From Clarireedia homoeocarpa (taxonomy: Eukaryota; Ascomycota; Leotiomycetes; Helotiales; Rutstroemiaceae), in NCBI GenBank assembly GCA_001465935.1, contig LNKV01000036.1, positions 124,001 through 188,000 of the forward strand: DNA of 64,000 bases, given 5' to 3'. Below the pieces are notes generated by a model. That model was not told the DNA's origin and searched no databases. It was given only the letters and a program-made list of their open reading frames with translations. This document shows, one piece after another, positions 1 to 10,615 of this stretch. Position numbers and translations under genes: made by a program. How positions within the stretch are numbered: the first letter of the stretch is position 1; every line of letters starts with the position of its first letter.

Positions 1-2221
1 ATCACGTAGCCATGAACTTTCGGCATCTCGTTGTGTATCCGCGACGGCGTCTAGATTGCGGATGATTTGACGCGCGACATTAACCAATTCCGCGTCTGTC
101 GGAGTAATGCCATATGGAACCTTGTCGTTGAGATATTGGATAAGACCGCTCTTGATAAGATTTTCGACTGTCGGCTCAGCCTCCAAGAGAATTTGAGAGG
201 CTTCAAAAGGTTTCATAGTATTCCGTTCTTCGTGAATAAGATCTGCAGGCAGATTAGTGATCATGAAGATACAGTGATAGATGAATAGAGAGATACTTAC
301 AGGGTGGCATTCCATTTTCAACGATATTGAGGATTTGAGGCTCAAAACCCCAGTCACCCTTCCAGTCAGCCATACTTCTTCCAGCTTTGAAATGTTCGGC
401 AAGATGGTCGACTCTGGTCGTCCAAGACTCCATGATTATTCCACAGAAACCACATCTAGATCGAATATCGGGAGTTATGGCTTTCCATGATTCCATACTC
501 CAAGGCACAAATTTTACATTATGAACAAGATGTAAATGTTGGCGGAGATGATCTTTCCGGTAGAAAGTTCTTTCACCAAGTGGTCTTTCGGCACAACTTG
601 AATGATTATGCATTTCTGCATGATCTTTTGATGAATTCGGGAGGCTACAGTAAACACATGTAGGCTGATTGGTTTCGGCAGAGAACTGTGTCGGCCCTTC
701 GGGACAACAAATCCACCGTTCGAGGGATAAATGTAAGGACTTTTCGTGTCTTTGCCAATCATGTTTAGTCTTGAAAGATTCCGTGCAGAAAGTGCATTGG
801 AAAGTGCGAGGTGGGCCTGCTGTTATGACTTTCGCAGGTCTAGGGACTTGTCGGCGGCGGCGTCGTCTACCTTTATTTCCGAAAGAGCCAAAGGAGCCAA
901 AAGAACCACGAGATCTATGCGAATATACTGAAGCAAACGAGCCAGCACTAGAATGGGAAGTTCCCAAACTGCTGGTCGATGAAGCATTGCATAGAGAACG
1001 GTTCGAGCCATCATCGGCATAGCTCGTGTATGGACTGTCTAGGCCAGAAGAGAAAGTGGATGATGTGACGGCCTGCGCAATAGCCAAGGCGGACGCAGGC
1101 TCGTGTTCGGGTGGAGAGTGTTTCCAACGTTCCAAAGGGTTCATGTACTCTAAGGCAGGAGTATCTCTTCTCGGAATATCCATAGCATTTGCGAAATTAC
1201 CCGCAGTTGGTGGTGTGACCGTTGGTCGGCTCTTACCCCGACGGCGTGCATTTGCGAGCCAGTTTGTGATTTGGGTTTTGTTCAATCCAGTCTTCGACAT
1301 CAATATTTCTCGTTCCGCATCTGTTGGATATGGATGCCGATGGTGAGACCCTAGCCAATCCTTTAGGATTCGGACAGACTGTCTTGAAAACCTAGCACCG
1401 ATCTTCGGGCCGTTGTCGACGTTATCTGACGTTGTAGTATCGTTTGAGGTCTTCAGCGTCAGTAAATCTGTGGATGAATTGTTTCGTGATCCCGAGTATG
1501 GATTGAAGCCGTCAAATGGCGACATTGGCGAAGTGAGGCCGTTGCCCTTTGATGAGTCGTCCGTTAATCTCCAATCAACAAGGTCATATCGGACCAAACT
1601 GCAAGGTCGGTTCAAAGTCAAGCAGTTTCCACAAGACGCGAGGCCATCTTCTCCATCGACTTTGCAGGGCTGGAGATGAACTCTACAGGATTCACACTGC
1701 TTTGGTGATGAATTCGCCTCTTCTTCGTTAAGAGTATGATTTCCTTCGTAATCGGCAACACAGTCGACTTTGCCCGAGGCACGGTAACTAAAGTTCTTCC
1801 TACTCATCATGTTTGGATCGTATATCAAACTGCATGATCTTACAAGAGCCACGCAGCTAGTGCATGAGCCCTTTCGGGAACCTTCTCTGATAATCTTGCA
1901 GTGGGTTCTATCTCTTCGACATCTGGTGCATGGATTGGCACTGTTGTCCGTCATGCCATTGATCCATCTAGGAAAGTCGGAGAAGTCATCAGCATTGAGG
2001 TTTGAAGTATCGAAAGTAGCGGCTTGTATCTCTTGTGCAGGCTGGTCTTCTGGTGCGGTGAAATGTTGTAGACACGTGAAGGAATCCTCGTCTGCTTCAG
2101 GGTTTGCAAATGCCAAGCCGATATCATAGAGACCAGACGCCGAAGTGAGGTGGTTCAAATCGACATTGAACTGATCATTCGATGGATGACTCGCATCATC
2201 GAAATTAAAGTATTGATCCAT
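1..2221 (-). CDS. Homeobox plus C2H2 zinc-finger transcription factor, 3' end cut by window edge
   Basis: Predicted nuclear DNA-binding regulator. Exons on the minus strand are 2221-301 and 242 to beyond base 1. The intron 243-300 (58 bases) has donor GTAAGTATCT, a CTAAT branch site and acceptor CTGCAG, and phase is kept. From the ATG at 2221 the order is: a Cys cluster at about residues 98-130 and another at about 176-207, each spaced C-x2-C-x6-C-x10/11-C-x2-C-x6-C like Zn2Cys6; a TALE/KN-type homeodomain at about 277-331 with the helix-3 motif ITNWLANARRR; Ser/Gly-rich linker and an RRRRRR basic run; then a C2H2 finger at about 474-497 and further Cys/His pairs. The last visible exon is acidic and helical. 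An alternative ATG lies in frame at 2287; I prefer 2221 because MDQYFNFDD looks like a natural start. Homeobox plus C2H2 proteins are a known fungal class; targets are unknown. Confidence 0.88.
243..300 (-). other. Intron in homeobox/C2H2 gene
   Basis: Donor GTAAGTATCT follows the exon ending in ...CCACCCT. A CACTAATC branch site and CTGCAG acceptor follow. Splicing opens a reading frame that stays open to base 1. Confidence 0.85.
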
Positions 2222-3848
2222 CTCGTTTACCTTGGTCGAGTGGAAGGCGTAGTGGTCGCAGTCGTGGTGTTTCTCCCAGATTCTCATGCAGATGCGATCC
2301 AATTGATAGGATTGGATGGATGCGGGGGGACGTCTCCGTGCGCAGTGCTACAGAAGCACCCACCTTGCCCAAAGCGAAGGGGGGGAAAAGTTGAAGATGT
2401 TGATGTGGAATCAAAGTAAGGGCGTGAAGGCAAGAACCCGAGCTGAATAATAACCGTATATATGGGAAGGGGAGAGCCAGATGACGGATAAAAGAACAAT
2501 GAGGACAAACGCTCAAATGGTAGCAGGGTAGTCATTCAGAATTTCCATTTTGGTCGTGTGGGTAGTCATCCTCATGTGTATCGGCATCCCTGCCGATTCC
2601 ATTTTTTTTTGACAGACCACGCCCTTCGAGCACCGCTTCGATCTTAGTAAGCTCGGCAGGCACTGCAACCAGCTCGAGTGTTTAAAACTTACACGACTTG
2701 TTTCCCCCCACCATCAACTATCCTGGCGAGCCTGGTAAAAGTCCCGATTGGATTGTCCACGTTGTTGCACAGCTTTCATTCTTCCTCCTGCCAACCTGTT
2801 TGAGAAGCTCTATGCGTCGAGAACATTGAGCGATACATCATTCTCGTCCGCTCTCGTCCATCTGACCCCGCCTAACGACCAGGCATCAATTGAGCCAAAT
2901 CTAAGCCAGAGAAGATCTACAGTATACATCTAGACATCTAGAGCCCATCCCACCCCCCCAGCCACATATCACAGCGAATTGGATGAATGCTGTGCTGACA
3001 ACAAGCACGTCTAGCCCGTCTTCGTCCCCCGACACCGCACAGTAGGAGCCTGAGCCTGCCTAGTGATATCCGGCATTTTTCGACACTTATGCATACCATA
3101 TAAGCAATGCCGTAAACCGCGCATATACGTCTGCTGTATTTGAGAGCTTTGGGCGGTAAGGGAAAAGTGCGCAACCCGTTCTTTGTTCGGCAACTGGATA
3201 CGAACGAACGGATATTGAAGGGGTTTGGACTTCAAAGCCATTCCGGGCCCGGCCCATACTCGGTTTCCGTTTACTTGCATTTTCTGTCCCTTTCGCCTAC
3301 GGAAGCATATCCTCCTGAAAAGAGCAAACACCTCGCTCTGATTACATATCCCTATTCCACCTTCGGCTCTGCGTGTCAACCCTTGGCGACATCGAGTTAT
3401 ATATCAATAGCATTAGGAAGGTGCGGTAAAGTGTGGAAAATGATCGCTTTATTTATACTACATATATGTGCCTTGTAGGTATCACCCAATTGTCCCCTCA
3501 AGCAAAAAAATCATGCCTTGTATCATCCCTCATGCCAACTCGTTCATTCAATCCTGAATTCATACAAAACAGATACATATCATCCTACTCCAAAGCCAGA
3601 AGGAAATATGAAGATAAATTTATCCTCATACCTTCAGGTGTCAATGGTAAAAGTCGATTCTCCCTTTCGTAGATGTCGCATAAAGAAGAAAAATGGTTGA
3701 AAATGTCTGCCGTCGTCCCACCCTCCAATGAATTATGCCGTTAAGAAACCAACCTCCAACTCCACGCAGTCCTCCCATCTCCAGGATATATCCAAAAAAA
3801 AAAAAAAATTCTTGTCGGACCACTCTCTTCTCTACACGCATCGAATTA
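2222..3848. other. Intergenic region, no gene seen
   Basis: This holds the probable 5' leader and promoter of the minus-strand homeobox gene and the 3' flank of the membrane-protein gene to the right. Short frames on both strands lack ATG starts in good context and resemble no family I know. A poly-A run sits near 3796-3810. Confidence 0.5.
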
Positions 3849-4649
3849 TCATCTTCTGCGTTCACCTCTTCTGCCTTCTCCGCCGACTACACCACCAAAG
3901 GCCAATGGGTCCACAGTTCTGAACCCACTATCTCTGCGATCTCTCTTACTCTTCGATCTTCTTGGTGGGCTTGGCTCCTCGATAACCACTACCTCGTCGC
4001 TGCCCCCGCGACTGGTGCTGGGGCTTCTTTCCCTACTCTTTCTCACTTCCCTTCTCTCCTCAACCACGACCCTTTCGACAGGTATTGGCCGTCTTGGTTG
4101 CTCCTGCCTTACTTGCTCCTGCCTTACTTCTTCCCGAACAACTCTCACAGGGCTAGCCCCTCTCCTAACCTCTACCGTCTCGGTTTGACTAACTCTTCGG
4201 CTACGTGGTCTTGCCGAACTTCTCGAGTTTCTACGCGAAGATCTGCGTACACTGTCGCGATAGACAACCTCATCTGTATACGTAGTTGTAGCGGACGAGC
4301 GGTTATTGGAATTGGCACATTGTTTGATAAGCCAGAGAATTAACAAGAACCCCGCGACCGACCCGAGGACAATGCCAGCGATTGCTCCAGGTGAAGGGGA
4401 GTTATTCTCGCTCCCGTAGGTAGTAGGAATAATACTTGGGTCATTGATAGCATCGGATTGACGCGCAATCAAACGATTCGCGAGCCCCGTAAAATGGAAA
4501 GCTGCAGACGATTGTGCGTTTCTGCGATGCAGAAGATTCGAGATGGGTCGGAGAATTGTCGTTACGCGGGCAGATAGCGAGGCTGAAAGCAAGGCATCTC
4601 TTGGGATTATCGCGTCACCAGCGAGCGAGGGCAGTGAAATAGGTGCCAT
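3849..4649 (-). CDS. Single-pass membrane protein with basic Arg/Ser/Glu-rich tail
   Basis: Predicted 266-residue protein from the ATG at 4649; the frame extends five codons upstream only through a GTG. One clear transmembrane helix lies at about residues 88-108 (GAIAGIVLGSVAGFLLILWLI). The N-terminal half is Ser/Ala rich without a convincing signal peptide. The tail is highly charged (RRSSRRNSRSS, VVREEVRQEQVRQEQ, RRSKSKRDRRDSG) and ends with a TVDPLAFGG motif, then basic residues. This matches a layout common in Pezizomycotina of short extracellular part, one helix and charged cytosolic tail, sometimes in wall-stress or adhesion proteins. I do not recognise a named family. No intron. Orientation (tail in the cytosol) is inferred from the positive charge after the helix. 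Confidence 0.75.
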   Translation of the reverse strand: MAPISLPSLAGDAIIPRDALLSASLSARVTTILRPISNLLHRRNAQSSAAFHFTGLANRLIARQSDAINDPSIIPTTYGSENNSPSPGAIAGIVLGSVAGFLLILWLIKQCANSNNRSSATTTYTDEVVYRDSVRRSSRRNSRSSARPRSRRVSQTETVEVRRGASPVRVVREEVRQEQVRQEQPRRPIPVERVVVEERREVRKSRERSPSTSRGGSDEVVVIEEPSPPRRSKSKRDRRDSGFRTVDPLAFGGVVGGEGRRGERRR

Positions 4650-4863
4650 GATTGAAGAAAACACCCGCGAGCGATCATACGCTCAAGGCGCTGAAGGAGG
4701 TGGTTACGATTTTATTGAAAGTCGACTTCAATGGGCAAAATACGTGACGTAAATTGATTAATCAGAGATGTGTGTGTTTTGGAGGTTGACGGGGGGATAT
4801 AATAGGTGGAGGTGGGGAATAAAAATAATAAGATGGGTTGATAAGATGGAAGAGCAAGTCAGG

Positions 4864-4957
4864 ACAGGAAGGGAAGGGAAGGGAAGGGAAGGGAAGTAGA
4901 AGCAGAAGCAGAAGCAGAAGCAGAAGCAGAAGCAGACAGGAGCAGGAGCAGGAGCAA
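4864..4957. repeat. Purine-rich (GGGAA)n and (AGCAGA)n repeats
   Basis: Several head-to-tail GGGAA units followed by AGCAGA units and then AGCAGG units, giving a nearly pure purine strand of about 90 bases. Confidence 0.9.
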
Positions 4958-5210
4958 AAGCACAAACGGGAGGAAAACAGGAACAGGAACAGCAGAACAG
5001 GAAAAGGGAACTGTGCTAAATATTTAATAACTATCCCATCCAATTCCATCTCACCAACGAGGCACCCGGTGCTTTGGAGCAACATCCATGGATTCCGTAT
5101 AGTACCAGCCAGGTAGGTACCTTTCCACTATGCGCGCTGGAGCACGGAATCTCGAAGCACTTGCACATGGGTATGGGATGTGGGTGCCTTTTTGGCGCTC
5201 ATGTACGAAA

Positions 5211-5212
5211 AC

Positions 5213-5244
<32 letters not shown>
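5211..5244. repeat. (AAT)n microsatellite
   Basis: Eleven or so uninterrupted AAT trinucleotides. Confidence 0.95.
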
Positions 5245-5246
<2 letters not shown>

Positions 5247-5460
5247 GGCTTCAGAAATCGACATCTTTTTTCCCCTTCCTTACTACGAAATCCTACGAAA
5301 TCCTACACATCGCGCATGTGAAGAATACCATCATTGTCGTGACAGGGTGATGACATTCTGGCTACTGTAAAACGGGGGGCTGGTTGCGAGCGAACTTGAG
5401 CATGATGCGATGCATGTGAAGTGGCATCCACCACCTTTTGCTCCGTCCACCACCACACTA

Positions 5461-5517
5461 CCCACACACACGCACATACACACGCACATACACACATACA
5501 CACACACACACACAAAC
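5461..5517. repeat. (CA)n-rich imperfect microsatellite
   Basis: CA dinucleotides interrupted by CG and TA steps, ending in a purer CACACA run. Confidence 0.9.
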
Positions 5518-5612
5518 CCACCTCTGTACTGTAAATCCTCCCCGGCGTGTCTGGGGAAAGTCGAAAATCTTCCAAGCTTTTTATTCTTTGGCGCCGAAAC
5601 GCTTCCTCACAC

Positions 5613-5660
5613 GCAACCTGGCAACCTGGCAACCTGGCAACCTGGCAACCGAGCAACCTA
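5613..5660. repeat. 8-base minisatellite (GCAACCTG)
   Basis: About four exact direct copies of an 8-base unit, then decayed copies (GCAACCGA, GCAACCTA). Confidence 0.9.
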
Positions 5661-5742
5661 GGAAGAAGCCCTGTCCACTTTCGCCTAAGAAGTAGGGCAT
5701 CGCTGCCATGCAAGACCGATTGATGCCTTTCTGCGCATGCAC

Positions 5743-5793
5743 TTCCACTTCTTCCACTTCTTCCACTTCTTCCACTTCTTCCACTTCTTCCAC
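5743..5793. repeat. 9-base minisatellite (TTCCACTTC)
   Basis: Five to six exact copies of a 9-base pyrimidine-rich unit. Confidence 0.9.
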
Positions 5794-6504
5794 CCTCACA
5801 AAGCACAAAGTGTACACATACTCGATGGGAGCTGACGATTCTCACATTCCACTCCCTCGCCGTGCCTGAGTTTAGGTGAGTCGAAAGAGGCTGAAATGCT
5901 GTCCGTAAGATATCCGGTAGCAAAGATTCGTACCCGACGGTCCCGAATTTCCATGGGCTCAGCCACATCGTGGCCAAATTTGCGACAATAAACGTACCAA
6001 GGTAAAGCCCAAGATACCAAGCCATTCTTCTCTTTGTCTTCGTTTCCTTCCACCATTCGACTGCAGAATTACAACTTTTCAATTTTCCCTTTTCATTCTT
6101 TGTGTATTCGACCTCAATTCACAGTTCTCTATATACCTCTCAACCTACAAACCAGTTGACCCGTTGAAGCCGCAAGACTGTAACATTTCTGTGAACCCGG
6201 ACACTCGGTTCGTGCCAAATATAGTTTCAGCCACGGTGACATCTATACTTTCGCGCAATCAGCTTGTATAAGGTTCATTGGAATCAATTCATATAAGAAG
6301 TTGCGACCTGTCTTCAAATTTCAAATCATACAACCTATCTCTATTCACATTTTCTCTCGAAGCAAAACTGCAAAGCTCTGCTGCAAAATCGGACGAGAAG
6401 CCAACAAAGTTTCGATAACCAACTCATCCACATCCATCTGCCATACATCACCACTTCATCGTCGCATCCAATAGTCACCAAACACCTCATAGTCTTCAAT
6501 CGCA

Positions 6505-6882
6505 ATGTCGAAGAAATACGAAGGAGCTCCACCGCCCGCCTACGGATCCGACAACGCCGGCGGTCCCGCACCATTCAACGCCCCTCAACCCGCACATTTC
6601 AACGAACAACAACCATACCCTCAACAACCGTACCAGCAGCCCTATCCGCAACAGCCATACCAACAGCAGCCTTATCAGCAGCAACCATATCCCCAAAATG
6701 GCAATGGATACTATGCGCCGCAGCCAATGGGCTACCAACAACAACCTTATGGGTATGGGCAACAACCTTATGGACAGCCGTATGGATACCAGCAGCAACC
6801 GAGAAGCGATGATTCGTTCATGGGAGCATGTTTGGCAGCGCTGGCTTGTTGCTGTTGTTTAGATGCTTGTCTATTGTTTTAG
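6505..6882 (+). CDS. CYSTM-family protein with Pro/Gln/Tyr-rich N-terminus
   Basis: Predicted 125-residue protein, no intron. Residues 1-100 are low complexity with PYQQQPYPQ-like repeats and GYGQQPYGQ blocks. The last 25 residues (DDSFMGACLAALACCCCLDACLLF) are a cysteine-rich transmembrane module: a short hydrophobic stretch with a CCCC run. CYSTM proteins are small tail-anchored membrane proteins linked in yeasts and plants to stress and metal tolerance, probably at the plasma membrane. The start is the first ATG after a long in-frame leader (TCGCAATGTCG). The tandem PYQQ codons may vary in number between strains. Molecular role here is unknown. Confidence 0.85.
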   Translation: MSKKYEGAPPPAYGSDNAGGPAPFNAPQPAHFNEQQPYPQQPYQQPYPQQPYQQQPYQQQPYPQNGNGYYAPQPMGYQQQPYGYGQQPYGQPYGYQQQPRSDDSFMGACLAALACCCCLDACLLF

Positions 6883-7997
6883 GGAGAATTGGTGAAGACA
6901 TAAATCATGGAAGTGAGGGGTTGATCGACAGAAAGGTTAGCTGGGGAAGGGGACTGGTGGAGCGAGTAATGGGCGGATGCAGAAATGACTATTATAACAG
7001 GCGTTAGACAACTGGAGCGGAGATATTGTATCTATTCGAATAAGGCGTAGTTGGCTGGCCGGACTACTCATGGGAAGACCTCTTGGGCTAGCATGGCACA
7101 TGAGCATGGCACAAGATTGTATAAGGCGTCTGTTGGATTACTACACTCAGGAATACAACTGGTGTTTGGTTACTAGAGAGAAGTATATATGTTTAATATT
7201 CATCTTTAAGAGCCTTCGTCCTTGGCCTCTTTCCTTGGCCTCTTGGTGGAGTATTCAAGCTTCATCAAGAACATGAAGTTAGTGAAGTTGTTTCGTATGA
7301 TTTGAATCGTTGATCGAGGATTGACCCTGTGTGCTTCTTAGGCTATATTCCGCTATAAGATTATCGGAGCGGACACGGCGGGGTCCATCCGCTGTGTTCC
7401 TGGGGCGTAAAACATAGGTACGAGTATTGACCCTGTGTGCTTCTTATACTTGGTTCAAGGCTTCAACGGCCTGAGGCTCACGCTTCAAACTTTAATTAAT
7501 TGTCCAAGGTCTACAAATAACTTGTGGAGAAGTGGAAATCAAACTCCAATTATATCTGCATGTGATAGCACTACACAATCTCACGTAGTGCTCGCCAAGT
7601 TGGATAACATAGCCGGATGCAACAATCTTTTCCCGAATTATCGACTGTGCCGCATCCCACAGCCTCGCGCTCAGCTTGTGAAGGATACTTTATTAACTGC
7701 TGGCATGGATCCTTCAACATGCTAAGACGTGTTGTGTTGTCTTTGCTTTGAGCGTTTAATCCAAGGCGCGCTCTTCTGCTGTTTACAAGGCTCATTCATT
7801 TGATCCTCTACCCATTTTCACTCTCGCTGAAGATACTGTCGTTACAACCCTCCTACGGTCACAACGGTGACACGGCACTACAACATTTAGGCAGAATCCA
7901 CAATCTCTATCCTACTCTCAGTCGCTCCAAGTTCCATTGTACTATTTACTTTCGGCCTAGGGAAAGCATTGGTTAACCTAAAGCTATATCGCGCATC
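6883..7997. other. Intergenic region, no gene seen
   Basis: 3' flank of the CYSTM gene and promoter of the next plus-strand gene. It contains a direct repeat of about 21 bases (ATTGACCCTGTGTGCTTCTTA) at about 7320-7340 and 7425-7445. Short frames here have no family resemblance. Confidence 0.5.
7320..7445. repeat. Direct repeat pair, about 21 bases each
   Basis: The string ATTGACCCTGTGTGCTTCTT occurs twice, 105 bases apart, with unrelated sequence between. Confidence 0.8.
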
Positions 7998-10615
7998 ATG
8001 GCCGAAGTCGAAGAACCTCAATTTACCTCCCTGTCGCAACGTATCGCTGCATTGAACCAACAGCAAGTGGGGAAACCTATGATACCACAGAACAATGCTC
8101 TCACAGTATCAAAACGACCTCCACCTCCTCCAATACCAAGCGCCGACAGACCTCCTCTACCTACGAGACCAAAAACTGTCAACAATCCCCCAATCCTCAC
8201 ATACGGTTCTTCAGTCACCAAGAAAGCGAATAACGAGCCAATTGGTATAAAAGCCAATCTCCTCCCTCCTCCTCCAGTGGACCGCGACGGTCCACCCCCG
8301 ACCGCAAACAATAGCAAATCCCCGCCATTGCCAGCTCGAAATGCGCCCCCTCCACTACCCACGCGAAAAGCGTCAACTCCTGCTCTGCCACCCAGAAGAA
8401 CTTCCACACAATTGTCAATTGGCAGACGAGGTTCCAATGACTCGAGTATCTCGCAGGTTTCTACGGTTTCTGCAATGTCATTAAATAGCTATGGCAAACC
8501 TGCATCTTCTATAACGAGTGTCGGCTCGACAGACACACAGAGGAGGGTGCCCCCTGTTTTTGACATGGCAAAACTTCCTCCTTTGCCGCCTACTAGGAGG
8601 GAACGCGAAGAGCAGGCAGCTAATGCGGCCGCTGCTAAATCACCACTAATATCTGTAAGTATTTCAGCTTTTATCAATTTTGGTTGTGCCTCGAAGTAGA
8701 GCACTTTCTCTGGTGGGAATTGATGGCCAGCAGCACAATATTCGAAGAGGCATCAGGCGCAATCGTCCTGACTATGTCCGGATTTCTTATATTCAGAACC
8801 TAAAGCTAATTCTTTCTCCTTCAGACGAAGTCCGCTCCAAATGTTCTTAAGCAGCCGCCAAGCGTTGACCGTGATTTGCCTCCCAGAATGCCTCCTCGGC
8901 CAAATGGACCACCCAAAATGCCCGCAAGGCCAACTGCAAATAGCATCGAGGAAGAGTCTCCACCCGTCCAGCCTGTACGACGATTACCTCCGCCCGCAGC
9001 TCGCTCGGCTCTGTCAATGGGCTTCAATCATGCCAAGTCTGCAGAAACACCAAATGCTGCTCAGCGTCCTCCTACATTCAGCAGACCTAGCGGTCCTGTA
9101 GTCCAGGAGCTAAATGCTAACAATTTTGATCAAATCATTCTCTCTGGAAAATTCGCGCTAGTAGATTTCTATGCTCCCTATTGCAAGTATTGTGTTGAGC
9201 TAGATCCTCACTACAAACAGCTTGCCGAAGACTTTGCATTTGCTTCTGACAAGATTATTATTGCAAAAGTAGACGTGGATGCGCATAAATCATTCCTGAC
9301 CAGATATGGCATCGAAGGATATCCTACCATAATGTTCTTTGACGGAAAGGGCGATAACCCCGAGAAATATCCATGGATGAGAGAAACCGATGCTATGACG
9401 GAATTCCTAAAAGAAAAGACCGGAATATCTCCCTCTGATGCACCAAAAGCTGGAGGAATCCCGCCACCAATTAACCTCCACTCTAAACCATCAATGGCTC
9501 AAGTCAAAGCTGTAAGTGCCACTTTAACTACCAAATCACCCTCATCATCATCCTGTTGTCTCCTCTGCAGAGACTTCTCCGGTCCCGACCACATCGCATC
9601 TCAATACCCACGCGAATCCCTCCCCCGATCCCATGACAACACAGGATACCTAGCTGATGTTCTCTGTCGTCCCTTCAGCTCTGCAACTGATAAAGCACGC
9701 GCCATCTTCGTCTGGCTGCATCATAACATTGCCTACGATGTTGGCGCCTTCTTCGGCAACCGCGTCAAGAATGTCAGTCCAGCCGATACCATCCAAAGCG
9801 GTCTCGCCGTCTGCGGTGGCTACGCCGGTCTCTTCACAGCTATCGCGTTGAAAGCGGGACTTGAAGCAATAATGGTCACGGGACATGGCAAAGGTTACGG
9901 CTACAGCGCTCTCAAACCGGGAGAACCGTGTCCGCCGCCCAATCCCGGGGGTCACGCCTGGAACGCGGTGCGCATCGATGGCGGGGAGTGGAAACTCATC
10001 GATCCTTGTTGGGGCGCGGGCAATGTGGGAAATCAGACGTATAATAAACATTTCACGCCATCCGAATTCACAAAATCGAATGAAGATTTCGGAATCAAAC
10101 ATTTTCCCGCTGACAAGGCGCATTTCTTTCGAAGTGATGGCAGGATTCCGAGCTGGGAGGAATATTATATTGGTGCGATTGGCGGCGAACCAGTGCAGAT
10201 TTTTGGCTCGGCGGACGATCATGGACTGTCGGCTACTTCGTTCTCGCCCCCGCAGAAGCACATCATGGCCGCAGCGGCAAGCTCAGAAGAGGTCATGCGT
10301 TTCCAGTTCAGCAAGATCTGCACGCATTGGGATTTCGAGAAGAATGGAAAGGGGAAACCCTATTGCATGGTGCTGAAGGTGGGAGGGGTGGATGGAAGGA
10401 AGGAGGACATGATTCCGTTTGAGTTTGATGGGTTTTGGTGGTGGGTGGATGTTAGGATGAGGGAGCTGGGGTGTAAGGGGCAGACGATTAGTCTGTTTGC
10501 GGTTACGGAGGTGGATGGGAGGGGGGCGAGGGGCATGAGTAGGGAGACGTGGTTAGGGAAGAAGGGGAAGTGCGGGATGGCGTTTGCGGGGGTGGCGGCG
10601 TGGGAGTTGATTTAG
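7998..10615 (+). CDS. Proline-rich, thioredoxin and transglutaminase-like domain protein
   Basis: Predicted 815-residue protein, exons 7998-8654 and 8825-10615. The first about 300 residues are proline-rich (PPPPPIP, PPLPTRP, PPLPPTR), typical SH3 ligands. A thioredoxin fold follows at about 310-415: DFYAPYC, active site C339-K-Y-C342, VDVDAHKSF and the cis-proline GYPT. Then a transglutaminase-like domain at about 450-640: Cys549 in LAVCGGYAGLF, His596 in GGHAWNAV, Asp612 in LIDPCWG form the expected triad. A C-terminal beta-rich domain follows (WWWVDVRMRELG). The transglutaminase part resembles fungal proteins of the Cyk3 kind that act at the cell cortex in cytokinesis. The thioredoxin insertion is unusual in my experience. 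A GTAAGT...TGCAG pair at 9512-9570 is not used, since removing it breaks the frame before the CRDFSGPD motif. Confidence 0.88.
8655..8824 (+). other. Intron in the thioredoxin/transglutaminase-like gene
   Basis: GTAAGTATTT donor, AGCTAATTC branch site and CCTTCAG acceptor. It is 170 bases and phase 0 on both sides; the unspliced frame stops at 8699. Confidence 0.88.

Larger units (their letters stand above)
4650..6504. other. Repeat-rich intergenic region upstream of the CYSTM gene
   Basis: About 1.85 kb without a convincing gene. It holds several simple repeats listed separately and, from about 6080, a pyrimidine-rich stretch that is probably the promoter and long 5' leader of the CYSTM gene. 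A 259-codon minus-strand frame (5303-6082) is made largely of translated tandem repeats and is not called. Confidence 0.5.

Noticed and set aside
3735..4343. 202-codon plus-strand frame
   Set aside because: Antisense shadow of the single-pass membrane protein gene.
5303..6082. 259-codon minus-strand frame with one hydrophobic stretch
   Set aside because: Half of it is translated (TTCCACTTC)n, (GCAACCTG)n and (CA)n repeats, and the rest lies in the likely leader of the CYSTM gene.
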